From NCBI RefSeq assembly GCF_016086655.4, contig NC_052132.2:12526805-12590804 (forward strand): DNA of 64,000 nt, given 5' to 3'. The notes below the pieces were generated by a model, which ran no database searches, was not told the DNA's origin, and worked only from the letters and a program-made list of their open reading frames with translations. This DNA comes from Lepeophtheirus salmonis (taxonomy: Eukaryota > Arthropoda > Copepoda > Siphonostomatoida > Caligidae). Shown piece after piece: positions 1-11,209 of this stretch (its first letter is position 1; every line of letters starts with the position of its first letter). The translations under genes and the position numbers were made by a program.

Positions 1-261
1 GAAACGTTATGACAGCCAAGCTGGTCTCCTCCAAAACATTCTTCAAATTGTCAGGGATGTTGATTTTCACTTTCTTTCCTTTTTAACATACCCATAATAT
101 ACTCGATTTTCATAACTAGTTATAATTCATTAAAATGATAATGATTATTATGATATTCTCTTTTCTGTACCTCAACATATATTTGTATTTTTATTCATAT
201 GTATTGCACGTTGTTGTCTTATATGTAAAAAGTAGACTCATTGCATTCATATAATAGAATC
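1..261. other. AT-rich non-coding DNA with repeat R1
   Basis: No coding potential is visible. Bases 28-130 resemble 14760-14875: both carry 'aaattgtcagg', a T-rich stretch, then 'gattttcat' and 'cttataact' or 'gttataatt' in the same order and spacing. This marks a dispersed repeat, here called R1, of unknown class. It lies just upstream of the BEL/Pao relic and could overlap its 5' LTR, but no second LTR copy was found to test that. Confidence 0.45.
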
Positions 262-400
262 AATAAAGACACATTCTTGTCGCCTGTAATTAATATATCT
301 TTGTTTAATTACTTTGTCCCATATTGTTGGGCGTTGCTTTCCGCGGAAAAATTTCAAATTGTCCTTCGAGCCGGATATTAGCGAATTAGTGAAGATTGTT
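262..400 (+). other. BEL/Pao leader and possible 5' LTR end
   Basis: A caataaag polyadenylation-like signal at 261-268 is followed at 362-376 by 'tccttcgagccggat', a motif I associate with the leader just downstream of the 5' LTR in many BEL/Pao elements. The first plausible gag start, atggag in good Kozak context (gccatgg), is at 443. The exact LTR end and primer-binding site cannot be fixed without a second LTR. Confidence 0.5.
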
Positions 401-442
401 GTGTTTTTTTTTTAAGTTGTAGTCTTGGATCGGGATCCGTGG

Positions 443-1545
443 CCATGGAGGATTATCGTCATTTCGAGCAAGTATTTTATTTTACAATTACATCGGTTTG
501 AATTTAGAGTTTAATTATTTGTTTAAATGTTCATTTAATTCGCTATCGATTTTATTATTTTTTATTTCAATGTGTATCTGTGGGGTGATACAATATAAGT
601 ATTTCGTTAATTATGTTATGATAGGCATTTATTTATTGTATTATGGTCCAACTAAAAAGGTAGAAGTTTGTCTTGCTGTTTTGAGAATAAATATGTAATA
701 AGGCTCTTTTAGTGGCACGTAATAATATAGAAAATGAAATTAGATCAGAGCATGATGATTCCCATCAAATTGATCTATTAATTGATATATTATGCTTTAC
801 TTATGAGAGGTGGTCCCAAGCATATAATACAATGGAAGAATTGGCAAGTATGGAGATATGTTCAGGACGTTGTAGATGAACTCAATGATATCTAAAATAT
901 ATGACGCTGCTTTATGGATCAAAAAAGAGCTGAAATATGCAAAGGAACTTGCATCTATTACGAATTTTCGTAATGAGAGTTCCGTACAATGGCTTCAGTT
1001 GGCTTGATTTGATGGATCATTTACAGAATTTTCATGCTGCAGATATTTCATGGAAACATTAATCAATTCGTCAAACTTGGATCCTTTATTGAATTTCTTG
1101 TATTTAAAGAGTTGTTTAAATAGATAACCTTTGTGCAAAGTAGTCTGGTTACCTATCAATAAGAAGGGTTATGCCGAGGCTATGAAATTATCAGAACTTT
1201 TTTATAGTAGAAATTGATCAGTTATCCACAATCTCGTTCAAAAATTTATTGATTTATCTCCTTGTAAGAATAAATATAGAGATCTCGGTCAATTTTATGA
1301 CTGTGTATTATCTATTAAAAGATCTTTAGAAATAAATGACGTAGTCATTGATGAAGAGAACACCAGAAGATTTGTGATGCCAATTATAGAAAATAAACTC
1401 CACAGAACATTGAGAGAAGGGTGGAACTATTTTGTTAGCTCCTATGATTGTTCTTGTTGTACCATTGATTGGAACATTTGGAAATTATTGTCAGAGTAAC
1501 TTAGACTGGAGCCAAACTTGAACATTCAATAAAAATGAAACTTTT
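443..1545 (+). pseudogene. BEL/Pao gag-like region, broken
   Basis: Gag is the capsid part of the polyprotein and packages element RNA in cytoplasmic particles. A start at 443 (MEDYRHFEQ) opens a short stretch that soon breaks. Around 730-860 the translation includes EIRSEHDDSHQIDLLIDI. From about 1000 the pattern 'FDGS...EF', then 'NSSNLDPLLNFLYLKS' and 'YAEAMKLSELF', fits the DUF1759-type gag core of BEL/Pao. From 1245 to 1430 a longer clean stretch includes LGQFYDCVLSIKRSLEIND. At least five stops or frameshifts interrupt it. It runs directly into the zinc-knuckle segment. Confidence 0.75.
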
Positions 1546-1559
1546 ACAATCCAGTATAA

Positions 1560-2345
1560 ATGATTAAGTTTTTTTTATGTTCGGGCGGATCTCATTCTTT
1601 TTGGAAATGTAGTTCATTTAAGAGTAAATCTTTAAACGAACGTCTGAAGATTACACGTTCTGGAAATCTTTGTTGTAATTGTCTTTATACAGATCACAGA
1701 TATGATGGTTGTAAATTTGGCCCTTGTAAATACTGTGAGAAGAAATATCCTAATTTGCTTTATATCGACAATAATCCGAATTTTTTAAAGGCAAATTCTT
1801 ATGAGTTATTGTTTAGTATGGGAAGAGTTACACACAAAAATCCTACTTGTTCTTCAGTTTTAATGTCAGCCAGAACGATGGTCGTTAATATGGGATATTC
1901 TGCCTCTGCACAAGTCATGTTTGACGAAGATATGCACATAAGTTTGATATCTTCTAACATAGCAAGAACATTAAAATACGAAGGCGTTGAAAAGATATTG
2001 GCAATTGTTGGTGTTGACAAAATGGAGACATCCATAAAAATCCATCATCGTCATCATATATCTTTAAGGTCGATTGACAATTCTTTGATGCCCATTTTGG
2101 CCTTTCAAGTAGAATGAATATCATATTATACTGACTCAGTACATGTACATATGTTTAAGTTTCCCCATCTTTAAGGGTTTAAAATTGGGGAATAGTTTTG
2201 GCTTGCCTGCTAGTTTTGACGTTTTGATTGGCATTGCTATGCTCTCTTGGTCCTTGAATAACATTCCAATCAAACTTTGAAATATTGACAAACTATTTGC
2301 AAAATAAATTAGGTTAGGCTGGGTTATCACTTGGGGAAGCACAGT
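1560..2345 (+). pseudogene. BEL/Pao zinc knuckle and aspartyl protease, broken
   Basis: An open frame of 185 codons (1560-2117) begins with a gag zinc-knuckle pattern (CSGGSHSFWKC) and a cysteine-rich segment (CCNCLYTDHRYDGCKFGPC), both typical of BEL/Pao elements. It continues into a retropepsin-like segment of the DUF1758 type: VLMSARTMVVNMGY, then a putative active-site loop reading MFDEDMHISLIS, where a DSG or DEG is expected. After the stop, 2180-2280 still reads LPASFDVLIGIAMLSW, matching the conserved VDxLIG part near the protease C-terminus. The changed active-site loop and several breaks make function very unlikely. Confidence 0.8.
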
Positions 2346-3258
2346 GATAAAAAGGATAAAAATTTGAAGGAAATTATGTTCTTCATATTGCAGTGGTATA
2401 TGAAATACAAGACATATTCGAATTTAGAAAAATGGAGAGTGTTACTAACATCGATTAAAACGCATATCTTTAAATCGGAGTCTGATGCCCAGAAGATTTT
2501 TGATAGTAAAGTAATTATAAACACGAAAGATTTTATTGAGGCTTCACTCCCAACAATTCAGTTTCTGTTGAATTTATTTTCGACTCGTGATATAGCATTT
2601 AAGAGATTCAACAATTTGGAAGCTAAGTTTGGAAAAGATCATAATTATTGCACTATATCTTTAGATGCAATTGAAGATAATTTATCAATGGTTTTATAGA
2701 GAAAGTACCTCCAATTAATAGTAATTCTCGAGAGGATTTATGTTATCTATCTCATCATGGAGTATTAAAAGAATCTTTAATTACAACCAAACTTAGAAAA
2801 GTATTTGATGGATCAGCATAATCTGGTCATTGTAAACCTTTGAACGATTATTGTAATATTCGGCCAAAAATTCAACATGACCTTCTTGCCATATTATACC
2901 GTTGCTCTTTTTATTCAATTACAATTTTCTGGATATCGGAAAAAAAAGAAGGTATAACCATGTGTCTGTTTCAAAATATCAAACAAATCTTATGAGGTTC
3001 TTTTAGAGAGATAGTTTTAATAATATTAGAATTTAGAAATCAGAAACAAGTCTTTTCTACTTCAAGCACTGAGCATTCCTGTGTTGTTGCGTTCAGTAAA
3101 ATGCCCGTAGGCTTGGGTTTCCAAGAATACTCTTGACGTTATAAATAACAAAATTTATGTTGATGATCTTATGTCAGGAGCTAATTCTGAGAAGGATGCT
3201 GAATGTATGCTTCATGAATTAAACAAGATTAATTTAATGGGAACTTTAAATTAAGAAA
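2346..3258 (+). pseudogene. BEL/Pao reverse transcriptase, broken
   Basis: The reverse transcriptase copies element RNA to DNA. The linker and RT N-terminus are readable: FSTRDIAFKRFNNLEAKFG near 2580, then across a frameshift SHHGVLKESLITTKLRKVFD at about 2750-2815 and NIRPKIQHDLLAILYRC at 2850-2900. The middle is badly frameshifted. The catalytic YVDD box is intact at 3156-3167 and is followed by LMSGANSEKDAECMLHEL, a close fit to the BEL/Pao motif. Frames change at least four times, so no polymerase can be made. Confidence 0.85.
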
Positions 3259-3420
3259 ATGGTGCACAAATGTTCCTTCTGTTTTTTGGATGATGAAAAG
3301 GAATAATGAGAAAAGAGACTTAGGTAATATAACATGGTGCACAAATGTTCCTTCTGTTTTTTGGAGTTTAGATGAAAAGTTGTTGAATAATGAGAAAAGA
3401 GACTTAGTTAGTAATATAAC
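3259..3420 (+). repeat. Tandem duplication inside the BEL/Pao pol relic
   Basis: Copy 1 (3259-3333) and copy 2 (3334-3420) both begin 'atggtgcacaaatgttcc' and end 'gtaatataac'. Copy 2 stays in one frame (WCTNVPSVFW...), while copy 1 lacks about 12 nt in small gaps. The unit is confined to this relic, so it arose in place, probably by slippage or unequal repair, either before or after the element died. Confidence 0.85.
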
Positions 3421-3825
3421 AAAGGTATGAGGCTATATATGGAACCCCAAAGGCTTTTGTTAATTTTATGAAAGTTAATACTTACCCTACTAAAAAGCAT
3501 TGTTTTGTCTGACTCAGCTAAAAGGTTTGATTCTCAAGGTAAATTTTTTCCCATATTTTTTTGGAAAATGTTATATTTCATGATAATTGGGAGTTAAAGT
3601 TGGAGTGGGATGAGGCATTGCAAGAAATGCTTGCGTATTTAGTGACGACTGTTAGTTAAATATTTTTCTTCATACAGTAAACTTGGGATATCTGTAGCGT
3701 GTATTATACGCTTTATTGAGTTGAAATTTAGAAGGTAATTAGTTGATGGCCCTTTGACGGCATTGTAAAGGACACGATTTTCCTAGTTCGACCTCAACAA
3801 AGACAATTTTTCCTGTTTAATACAA
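3421..3825 (+). pseudogene. BEL/Pao A17-like region downstream of RT, broken
   Basis: Fragments such as LSDSAKRFDSQG at about 3509, followed by a region with the pattern of the conserved 'P.......KILFQ.LW...L.WDE' segment (here a WDEAL stretch near 3606), fit the Pao peptidase A17 block between RT and integrase. Near 3745 another fragment (WPFDGIVKD...) remains. Stops occur about every 20-40 codons. The assignment rests mostly on position between clear RT and integrase parts. Confidence 0.6.
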
Positions 3826-4480
3826 GTTAGTGAAGTGTGGAAAATCTCTGCTCTTCAAGAGCCATATCAGTCCATTAGATCTAATTTTGGATGATAACTT
3901 AGAAGTTACTCGTATCGGTGGGAGATTACAAGCTGCTAACTATATTCCCTTTAATGCTAAACATCCATTAATTTTATCTCATAAGTCTCCCTTGTGTTTT
4001 CTATTAGTTAACTATGAACACATAAGATTACTTCACCCCGGCTTATCAACAGTTTTGGCTTCTTTCAGAAGTAATTTTTGGATAATCAACGATAAGAGAG
4101 CTGTTTCTTCTCAATTTAGAGAAGTACTGTTTTCTAGTACTATTCTATCAGGCCCGATCCCCCAAAATACGAATAATTTACCGGAATGTAGGACTTCTTT
4201 GGACCACCTATTTATCGTGTATCGGTTGCCTATGCGGGCCCAATTCTAACATACATCACCAATAGGCGGTTTATCACTTACAAATTATACACTTGTCTAT
4301 TTGCAGATACGACCACTAGGGCTATTCATCTTGAGTGGTCAATATCTTTGAGGACGTAAAATTTATTGATTGTCTTTCTCAGATTTATTAGCCGTAGGGG
4401 CATTCCTAAGGTCATTTGGAGTGATAATGTTATAAATTTCGTAGAATGCTTAATCTTTCACTTACGAATTTTATAAAGTC
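3826..4480 (+). pseudogene. BEL/Pao integrase, H2C2 finger and core, broken
   Basis: Integrase inserts the DNA copy into the genome. A 139-codon frame (3830-4249) carries the N-terminal zinc-finger region: RIGGRLQAANYIPFNAKHPL and HIRLLHPGLSTVLASFRS, a close match to the BEL/Pao H2C2 domain, although the paired cysteines are lost at a frame break. The core resumes at 4309-4338 with TTRAIHLEW and at 4381-4440 with RGIPKVIWSDNVINF, whose aspartate (codon 4423-4425) is at the second catalytic position. Stops and a shift between these blocks kill the enzyme. Confidence 0.88.
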
Positions 4481-5095
4481 CGAAAAGGGTACACCCATAA
4501 AATGGGCTACTGTGAGAGGCACTGAAAGGAAGTTTATTCCTCCTAGGGCTCTTAATCAGGGGAAGGTCTTAAGAGTCTATGATTAAATTGACAAAAATTA
4601 TATTTTACACGCAATTAGGAATATAAAGCTTTTGTATGTGTAGTTAGACACATGTCTAATTGAGATTGAGTGTGTAATAAATAGGATACCCCTAGTGCCT
4701 TTATTATCCACGTCTGGTGATCCGGGTTTGACCCCTTGAATGCTAATACCAGGATTCAACATTGTCGATATTCCAGATAGATTAAGACAAGATATCTACG
4801 CTCCTAATAATCGATGGAGAAAAATTAAAACGTTACTCCTATTTATTTGGAAACGATGGATGGGACAGTATATCCAAGATCAGTAGAGAAGTCGAAGTGG
4901 AGAAATACACAAATAAATCTTTGAGTAAATGATGTAGTGGTAGTAGTCGATGAAGTCTTAGGGAAACCAGAGTGGACACAAGGGATAGTTATTTGTGTTA
5001 ATGAGGGTAAGAAGTGTTCTTATCCGAGTCTCTAATGAGCAAACACTTAAAACATTTAACTTTATCGTACATTCATACTATGAGTATGAAATAAA
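4481..5095 (+). pseudogene. BEL/Pao C-terminal domain (DUF5641-like), broken
   Basis: Downstream of the integrase core, 4770-4890 reads PDRLRQDIYAPNNRWRKIK and then FIWKRWMGQYIQ, matching the conserved 'RW...FWKRW..EYL' segment of the domain that ends BEL/Pao polyproteins. At about 4930-5010 the phrase NDVVVVVDE...GKPEWTQGIV fits the later 'GDLVLI.D......W..G.V' block. The coding trace fades by about 5090. Only local frames remain. Confidence 0.75.
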
Positions 5096-5342
5096 ATATT
5101 TCATTTTGTAAATTGGTTTTAATATCAGTCAACATTTGATCAATTTATTTTAAATTTATACTTCTCAAATTCATTGTGAATAATGGTAGTCGATATAAAT
5201 TTGTCTTAATATAGAAGAATCTAATGACTTAGAGATAATGTAACTGTGTCACATGTAAAAACGAACTTGGTCTCCATAAATTGGGACCATTTGTCAGTTT
5301 GGAAAGTATATAACCTGTCCCATAGAACAATTTCCCTGTCGC

Positions 5343-5752
5343 AGACGGTGGTCGGACAAATGTTAATGTAAAGCCCTGGGTAATCTTAAAATCCTTCATT
5401 TTTGTGGGAATAAATATTTGGAGCTTTTTATTTTTGGATCAATTTCTCCGAGATGGATACACTTAATAACGTAAAATTTTAACACAACCAGCCTTTATAT
5501 GTTTGCTCCTATTGAAAGGTTACAGTTTTAAAAACAAATATTTAATGACAGTTTGATACTCAATCTTGTGCATTTTCACAAAAACACATTCATCAACTCA
5601 CTAAAACTACTTTTACATAACAACCTCATGTCCAAAATGACTGAAAATTCGGGTAGTAACTGTTCAGTAGATGCTAGATAGATGTGATTACCTTTTATTT
5701 ACGAGTGCTGCCATCTTCACGTTAAGATCGGAAACTTTTCAAACCCCCTCTT
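5343..5752 (-). mobile_element. Mariner MITE, same family as 46753-49374
   Basis: The left end 'cagacggtggtcggacaaa' and the right end (reverse complement 'ccaagagggggtttgaaaag') resemble the inverted ends of the element at 46753-49374. Internal stretches also match, including 'tttttatttttgga' near the end of the transposase frame, 'aaattttaacacaac', and 'cagtagatgctagat' near 5667-5682. At about 410 bp it is internally deleted further than the 46.7-kb copy and encodes nothing. The left boundary is the less certain one. Confidence 0.6.
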
Positions 5753-6640
5753 GGTTGTTTTTTTTGGACATTTCGTGGGAGTCAGAAGGGCGGCTATCAG
5801 AAGAAATATTTTGAGCCAAGCTAAACTACTTATTATGGTTTATAAAATGGATGAAAGAATAAAGCCCATACTGATGAGTCGTCTTGTTTTTTAATTGATA
5901 TTAATCAATTATTTTAATGAAGAAGATTACTTTTTTATGGGCACAACTATTTTACAAAACTTTTTAATTTGTCGGTACCATCGTGCACACCAAGTTAAAA
6001 AGATAAAGTTCAACCAACGAGGAAGTGCTAACCCCCTTATGAATTTTGCCGCTCTTTTACATACTTTTATGTTTAAAGTGCCATTGCGAGATAGTATAAA
6101 AATATTAATAAGTCCTCCATGAAATTGAAATGCTATTGGTCTAATTAAAAAATAGAACTTTCAGGCTCAAAAATTGGATATAAATTTTAATAAAATAAAA
6201 AGAGTCAAAAATATCCTTTTTTTTTCTTGTCTGTCATTTTTTAATTAAACCCATGGATGAACCTTCAAATTCTATGGCAAGCCACTCCAATAATGAAATG
6301 TGCACTTTGTCCATTGATTCCATAATATTTGTAAAATAGTAGTTGGAGAAAATAATATTATGCTTTCTGGACAGTTCAAGATATTTCTTTCTAAATTAAT
6401 AAATAATTAATGTTCCAGACAGCATGTCGATACCTTTTTTGCATCTTACAACCTTTTCTCGAATAAGAAACAGGTGGAAAGGCACGAATCAGTTGGTAGT
6501 AATTTTTCCATTCTTCTAATAATGAAATTATAATTGAACTAGCATAGGGTTACCTTGTGTTGCTCGGGCTAAGGAAAGAGAGTGGGAATTCACATTGAAA
6601 ATGGTAAATACATTTTTATTTTATGTTCATTAATTAGTTA
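5753..6640. other. Non-coding, unassigned
   Basis: No element or gene could be recognised. One 75-codon open frame (5895-6122, +) has no recognised motif and no supporting context. A short inverted pair, 'ctggacagttcaag' at 6368 and 'ttccagacag' at 6413, brackets about 45 bp, but no target duplication was seen. Confidence 0.4.
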
Positions 6641-6815
6641 GGTGGAGTTGCCCTGATTAAGTATAAGTCATTGCAATTATTCTCCATCTGACATAGGAAT
6701 CTTCTTTGATAGATTCATATATGTATATTTTCTTCTGTAGGAATAACCGAGGTGCAAACCTACGCACAAAGAGTTAAATTGAATAATTTCTCCATTAAGC
6801 TACATCATCCCATTA
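6641..6815 (-). repeat. tRNA-derived SINE, copy 1
   Basis: Read on the minus strand, the right end begins with an A-box-like 'tagcttaatgg' (about 6793-6803), then a B-box-like 'ggtttgcacctc' (about 6748-6759). A roughly 100-bp body runs down to 'ggtggagttg' at 6641-6650. The body and head align with the copy at 25551-25735. The two boxes form the internal RNA polymerase III promoter pattern of a tRNA-derived SINE. This copy has lost part of the A-box to B-box interval. Confidence 0.65.
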
Positions 6816-8599
6816 TTTTTTTTACTTTTCAGACCCCTTCCGTATGGGCGAGCTTTAAGGTATTCTATAATGCATTTTAATATAGCACTTGTAGAATATA
6901 AGAAATATGATATTATAAATAATAATAAAAATATGTGTCTAGATGATAAATCAATCTCTTATTTTTGTGACAAAAATGCAAAAGCAAAATTTGCGAAGGA
7001 AATTGTAAAATATTACTTCTCATTAATTTTATATAAAAATTATTAAATATCATTTATTGTCATTGTAAAGAAAAACACAAACCCATCAAGACTTTTTTCG
7101 TACTTGCAAAACCGAAAAAGTTATGGAGAATAATGTCGTCGAAAAATATCCTTCGATAGCTGTTTTATTGTGAATATTAAAAAAATTATAAAATGTTGCA
7201 GAAATAGAATGTTGTCTATTAATTCGTTTCCAAAAGGAATACTTTTGTGGTATTTGTTCTTAAAAATGGACATTTGATGAAAAAAATATAAATTTTAAAT
7301 GACCCCGAAAATCGTTAACCCTGTCCTAGCCTGACCAGGTTCAAAATAGGTATTTTTAAGGTTTCAACCTCCTTGGCCCAACAGTGTAGTCACCTATAAA
7401 AGACATACACAGTCACAAACTGCTTTTATGTAAAAATAAGATAAACTAAAATTGCACGTGTAAATCCTGAAGGTCGCAAGAATGTTTGGGAGAAGAACAG
7501 ATTAGCTTTATGACATTTTATGAGATCAGCTCAGCCAGCCGTGAGAGGAAGGAAATAAACACAAGTCCCAGTGCTTATGTAGTAAGGAAAAATGGGTTGG
7601 AATAACTCCATTGTCGATCCTCAATTCTGCTCCAAGTTTAATAAGAAATTACAGGAGAGCAAAATATACCTGTGAATTTAATCGTGCTTTAATGGGTTTT
7701 TGAGTAAAATTTTCTATAATTTTATTTAATTATATGATTGTTTAAAAAATAAGCTTTGTTTTGCAGTTTTGTTTTGAATTCGTCAGCAAATGAGGCAAAA
7801 ATGCGTCGTGTATCCGACTTGGTGGACTCATATATAGCCCCAAAAGATATCTAGGCCCATACCGAATAAGATGCAGCTACTGTGCCTTGACAACAATTTC
7901 TGTAAATATTTTTTTTGTTATCAGTCAATATAAAATAAAAAAATCGATTTGGCTGACCGAAAAAATTTACTTCCACACCCCGTATAACTCTGAAGCTAAC
8001 CCTACTCTCCGTTTTTCATGAGTACTAGTTATTACTTTATACTTGAAGGCTCTGTCTTCAATAATAATAATAAAAAAAAGATAATACCTATGGGAAATAA
8101 AAAAACAATTACCAAATAGAAAATACCGCGTCCGCTTTCTAGGAAATAGTTTGTACAGTTAAGTCCCCACAGGGTTCCATTTCCCTTTTTGATATTCATA
8201 AGAACAACTCATAAAAAAATCTTTGAAACATTGACAATTAATTTAAGGATTTGTTAATAACTTCGAATCTATTGAATTAACATATCAAAAATTGAATGCT
8301 TACAGAATTGGCATATTTCTGGAGTACTTTTCATGTTTTTTTTTTTTAAAGAATACTAGAGTACATATGCTAAAAGATGCAAAGATAGGGAAGATGAAAA
8401 TAGAGTGTGATAATAATGTCCAGACAGTTTTTTTGTTATGATTGATTAATTTGTGTCTTTGGAGATATATGGATCTTTATCCGCCGACTATTTCTATGAG
8501 TTTGGGATATCTTAGCCACTCCCTTCCTACTTTAAACTTGATTTTCAGAGATATCGTCATTTTGGAAAAGTTTTTCATATATCAACTGTGGATTTCATT
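6816..8599. other. Non-coding, unassigned, with a short R2 match
   Basis: The stretch is AT-rich with no convincing coding sequence. Bases 7595-7640 contain 'tgtcgatcctcaattctg', nearly identical to 14540-14556, so a piece of repeat R2 is present. A short open stretch around 7800-7855 (MRRVSDLVDSYIAPKD) could be a trace of an element protein but is too short to assign. Confidence 0.4.
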
Positions 8600-9185
8600 T
8601 CCTTTGACGTAGAAATAATTCATTATTCAAATACTCCTGAACATCAAGGTCTGATAGAGTGATCTACAACCTCTCATCATTGCACCTATGCTCAATAGTA
8701 CATCAGTCAAACTAAGGAACTCCATAAATTAAAAAAAAAATAGTTCGGAATAGAGAGATTTATCAACCTCAATCCACAGCTCCTTCATTAAAACTATCTA
8801 TTATTTCCTACTAAAGTCAGCTCCACCTTGTTGCTTACACCTAAAGAAAGCTCTTTTTTTTGATTGAGTCCCTCTGTGTCCTTGATGTGTAAAAAAATCC
8901 GCTCATTTCTATTCAATTTATAGGGTTTAGTTCGTGATGTAGAGTCTTTAGTCAGTACGAACAACCATGGATCTTATACACTTCAAGCCTCACTTTAGAT
9001 TACTTTATTATTTTATAGTATTTTCTGTAAATAAAAAAAAGTGTGAGATTTTCCTGGACTGTCAAAGATAATGTGAACCTCTATTCATGATATTTTATCT
9101 ACAAAGTCAATTTATTATCGATATTATATCCATGTATAGTTCTTGGGAACAGTTACGTGATTATCTGAGAAAGAAAAAGCATATG
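8600..9185 (+). repeat. Dispersed repeat R3, copy 1
   Basis: Three stretches of the window share the same ordered blocks: here, about 47440-47900, and about 50150-50960. The shared blocks here are 'gaacatcaaggtctg' near 8640, a segment around 8770-8850 ('tccttcatt...aaagtcagctcc'), and 'tagttcttgggaac' near 9138. The 47-kb copy lies inside an element with hAT-like ends, which suggests R3 is internal sequence of that family. No transposase frame could be read here. Confidence 0.5.
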
Positions 9186-10262
9186 ACTTCTTATCCATAA
9201 TAGACTTCGACTGGGAAATTAGAATGCCATTGGAAGTTTAAAGCATTCTCGGAAATTGTACTTTTAAATAGTAAATTGCTTGTAACAAAATAATACAATA
9301 ATTTTAGTATTTATTGGGAAAAATATAAACAGTTGAGAGAATTAGAATTACTAACTATATTAATAAATCAAAGTTTCTATCGGTGTACTTGCTTACGTAT
9401 ATTCTTAGATATTTATAATAACATTAACTCTTACTTCTTTCAATCTAAAAGGATGTTCCAGGAAGAAAATTAGGGGCATTTCATTTTGTGCCCATGAGAT
9501 ACTATTTGAGTAAAGGAGAGTTGATGTAATTTGACTAAATTGAGTGAATCATCTGTTCTTTTACCAAAAATAGTTTTTTTGCTAATTTGTAATGAAAAAG
9601 TGCGTCCAGCAAGTAAAAAATAATTTATATATGAAAAAACGTCATTGGGTGCACTGTATATAATGAATTAAATCAAGCAGGTGTTAAGTTCAACTCATAT
9701 TAGAAAAGAAAAAAAAGTACTTTATATCAAATTAAAAGAAAAATGAAAGTCACTTTAGATGGACTATAGCAACAAGCTAATGTACTCCCCCCGGCTCATC
9801 AAATCAACTTATGTGTTCTTTTCTCAATCTGTTATGATAATTTATATATTTTTCAAGAGAAAATGTCGAAGTACTGAGTTAGTAACTACGTGTGAGTTTG
9901 CTCATGAAAGACATAGAGTAATACCAATTATTTTTTAAACAAAATTTGTATATTTGTCGACGCCTAATAACTCTTTACAATCTTGGGTATTACCACTGGT
10001 ACAAAATAAATTGTAATTTACGTCACTTAAGATGAGTTTGGCAACTAGCCTATATAGGTAAAGCACAGTCATTGAGCGCTCTGGATAATAAAATACTAAA
10101 GCTCATCACTTTAAATATCGTCGACGCCTAATTACTCAGAGGAATACCTGTTAATACAACTAGTATATAATATTTATGCATTATCTGCTGAACTTGCTCT
10201 ATATTTTTCATTATTTCAACTTTTGAAAGTAACTAATATTTGTAGAAAATATTAAAACAAAA
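9186..10262. other. Non-coding, unassigned
   Basis: No gene is recognised. The phrase 'gtcgacgcctaat' occurs at about 9957-9969 and again at about 10119-10131, 162 bp apart, in the same orientation. The flanking sequence does not continue the match beyond about 20 bp. Confidence 0.4.
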
Positions 10263-10581
10263 CAGAGCTTCCCAACATGCGGGTCGCAATTCCAAGTGGG
10301 TTGTTTAAGGCCTTCTAAAAAGTTGTTGTATGATACTCAATGTCCTTGTACTGTAGTTTTTTGATAATATCAATATTCTCTAATTATATTAGTCGACTAA
10401 ACAAAAACTTAATTTGCGAAATTTATGAATGCCCATGATCAATCGAGAAACAAGTATTTGAAAAATAAAAAATAGTGATATATATTTTTGAGTATTAATT
10501 TACTTTTATAGTTAATGCGTGAAACCACAACTTTTTGAATATTTTCAAGGAGTCACGGTAGCAGAAAGGTTGAGAACCGCT
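10263..10581. mobile_element. Short hAT-like MITE (Charlie-type ends)
   Basis: The left end 'cagagcttcccaacatgc', followed by 'gggtcgcaa', and the right end (reverse complement 'tagcggttctcaaccttt') form an imperfect inverted pair. The 'cag.g.tt..caac' start with an adjacent 'gggtcgc' is characteristic of Charlie-type hAT elements. The 319-bp interior encodes nothing. No 8-bp target duplication survives (aaacaaaa versus aatccaga), so the exact ends could be off by a few bases. Confidence 0.6.
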
Positions 10582-10689
10582 AATCCAGAAGATTATAAGC
10601 ATTTGTAGGAAAATCAAACATTCAAAAAGATAAACTAGCTTAATTTATTTGAAATACTTAGATGTTTAAAGAGTTGGTCTTAATCGAAA

Positions 10690-11209
10690 AATGAACATTT
10701 CTTATATATTCTGCCGGAAAAAAGTCATTCTTTGGGCTGTAAGCAGTGGTCAGGATGAAGTTTGACTCATCACTGAATAGATTTATGATACTGGTATTTG
10801 ATTTAAAAATTTGGAGGAGTTTCTTGCCTCTTTGAAATCTGATGTCCTTAATCTAAGTAGTAAGAATGTGACTCCTTCCTTTCTAATAGGAATTGAAGGC
10901 AAGGACGTCCTTGATTGCCTTGGCCACCGTCCTCCTACGGATAGATCTCCTCCGAGCCTGGTCAGACATTGAGAAGCAAGGATTTGCTTAGATGGACCTC
11001 TTAAGTTTAACTAGAAACTGACCGGTCCGTTTTTGGCTTTATTTGAACCTCATGTCGAATGGGAAAACCGCTTACCTACCTCCAGTCGCTTGCAGACGTC
11101 ATAGACAGTGCTCCTGCTACATTTTTTTTACTTTTATGATTGCCTTAGCATCGTTGTCAGCCTCAAACAATTCTTCAATGATTTTACGTTTGTCCTCTTT
11201 GTGCGTCAT
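10690..11209 (-). pseudogene. Tc1/mariner transposase N-terminal half
   Basis: A minus-strand start at 11209 gives MTHKEDKRKIIEELFEADN, the opening helix of a paired helix-turn-helix DNA-binding domain. After two breaks the pattern continues through the second HTH region (TVAKAIKDVLAFNSY) and then HILTT.IKDIRFQRGKKLL. The segment INLFSDESNF holds the first catalytic aspartate of the DDE/D core. The frame ends near 10690 and the second and third catalytic residues are absent. Two to four stops or shifts lie within it, so it is a truncated relic. Its N-terminus is unlike the other mariners here. Confidence 0.8.

Larger units (their letters stand above)
262..5095 (+). mobile_element. Decayed BEL/Pao LTR retrotransposon
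   Basis: Read across three frames, the + strand gives the BEL/Pao order: leader, gag, zinc knuckle plus aspartyl protease, reverse transcriptase with YVDD, A17-type region, H2C2 zinc finger plus integrase core, and a C-terminal domain that follows integrase in this family. Every domain is broken by stops and frameshifts, so the element is dead. No intact LTR pair was found: a polyadenylation-like signal (caataaag at 261-268) and a leader motif mark the 5' side, but the 3' side runs into a mariner MITE at 5343 without a recognisable LTR. Superfamily assignment is secure from domain order and motifs; the clade within BEL/Pao is not determined. Confidence 0.9.

Noticed and set aside
5895..6122. 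75-codon open frame as a gene
   Set aside because: No motif, no splice signals, and average composition for an AT-rich chance frame.
9957..10131. Two 'gtcgacgcctaat' copies as LTRs or target duplications
   Set aside because: The match does not extend beyond about 20 bp and no element structure lies between.
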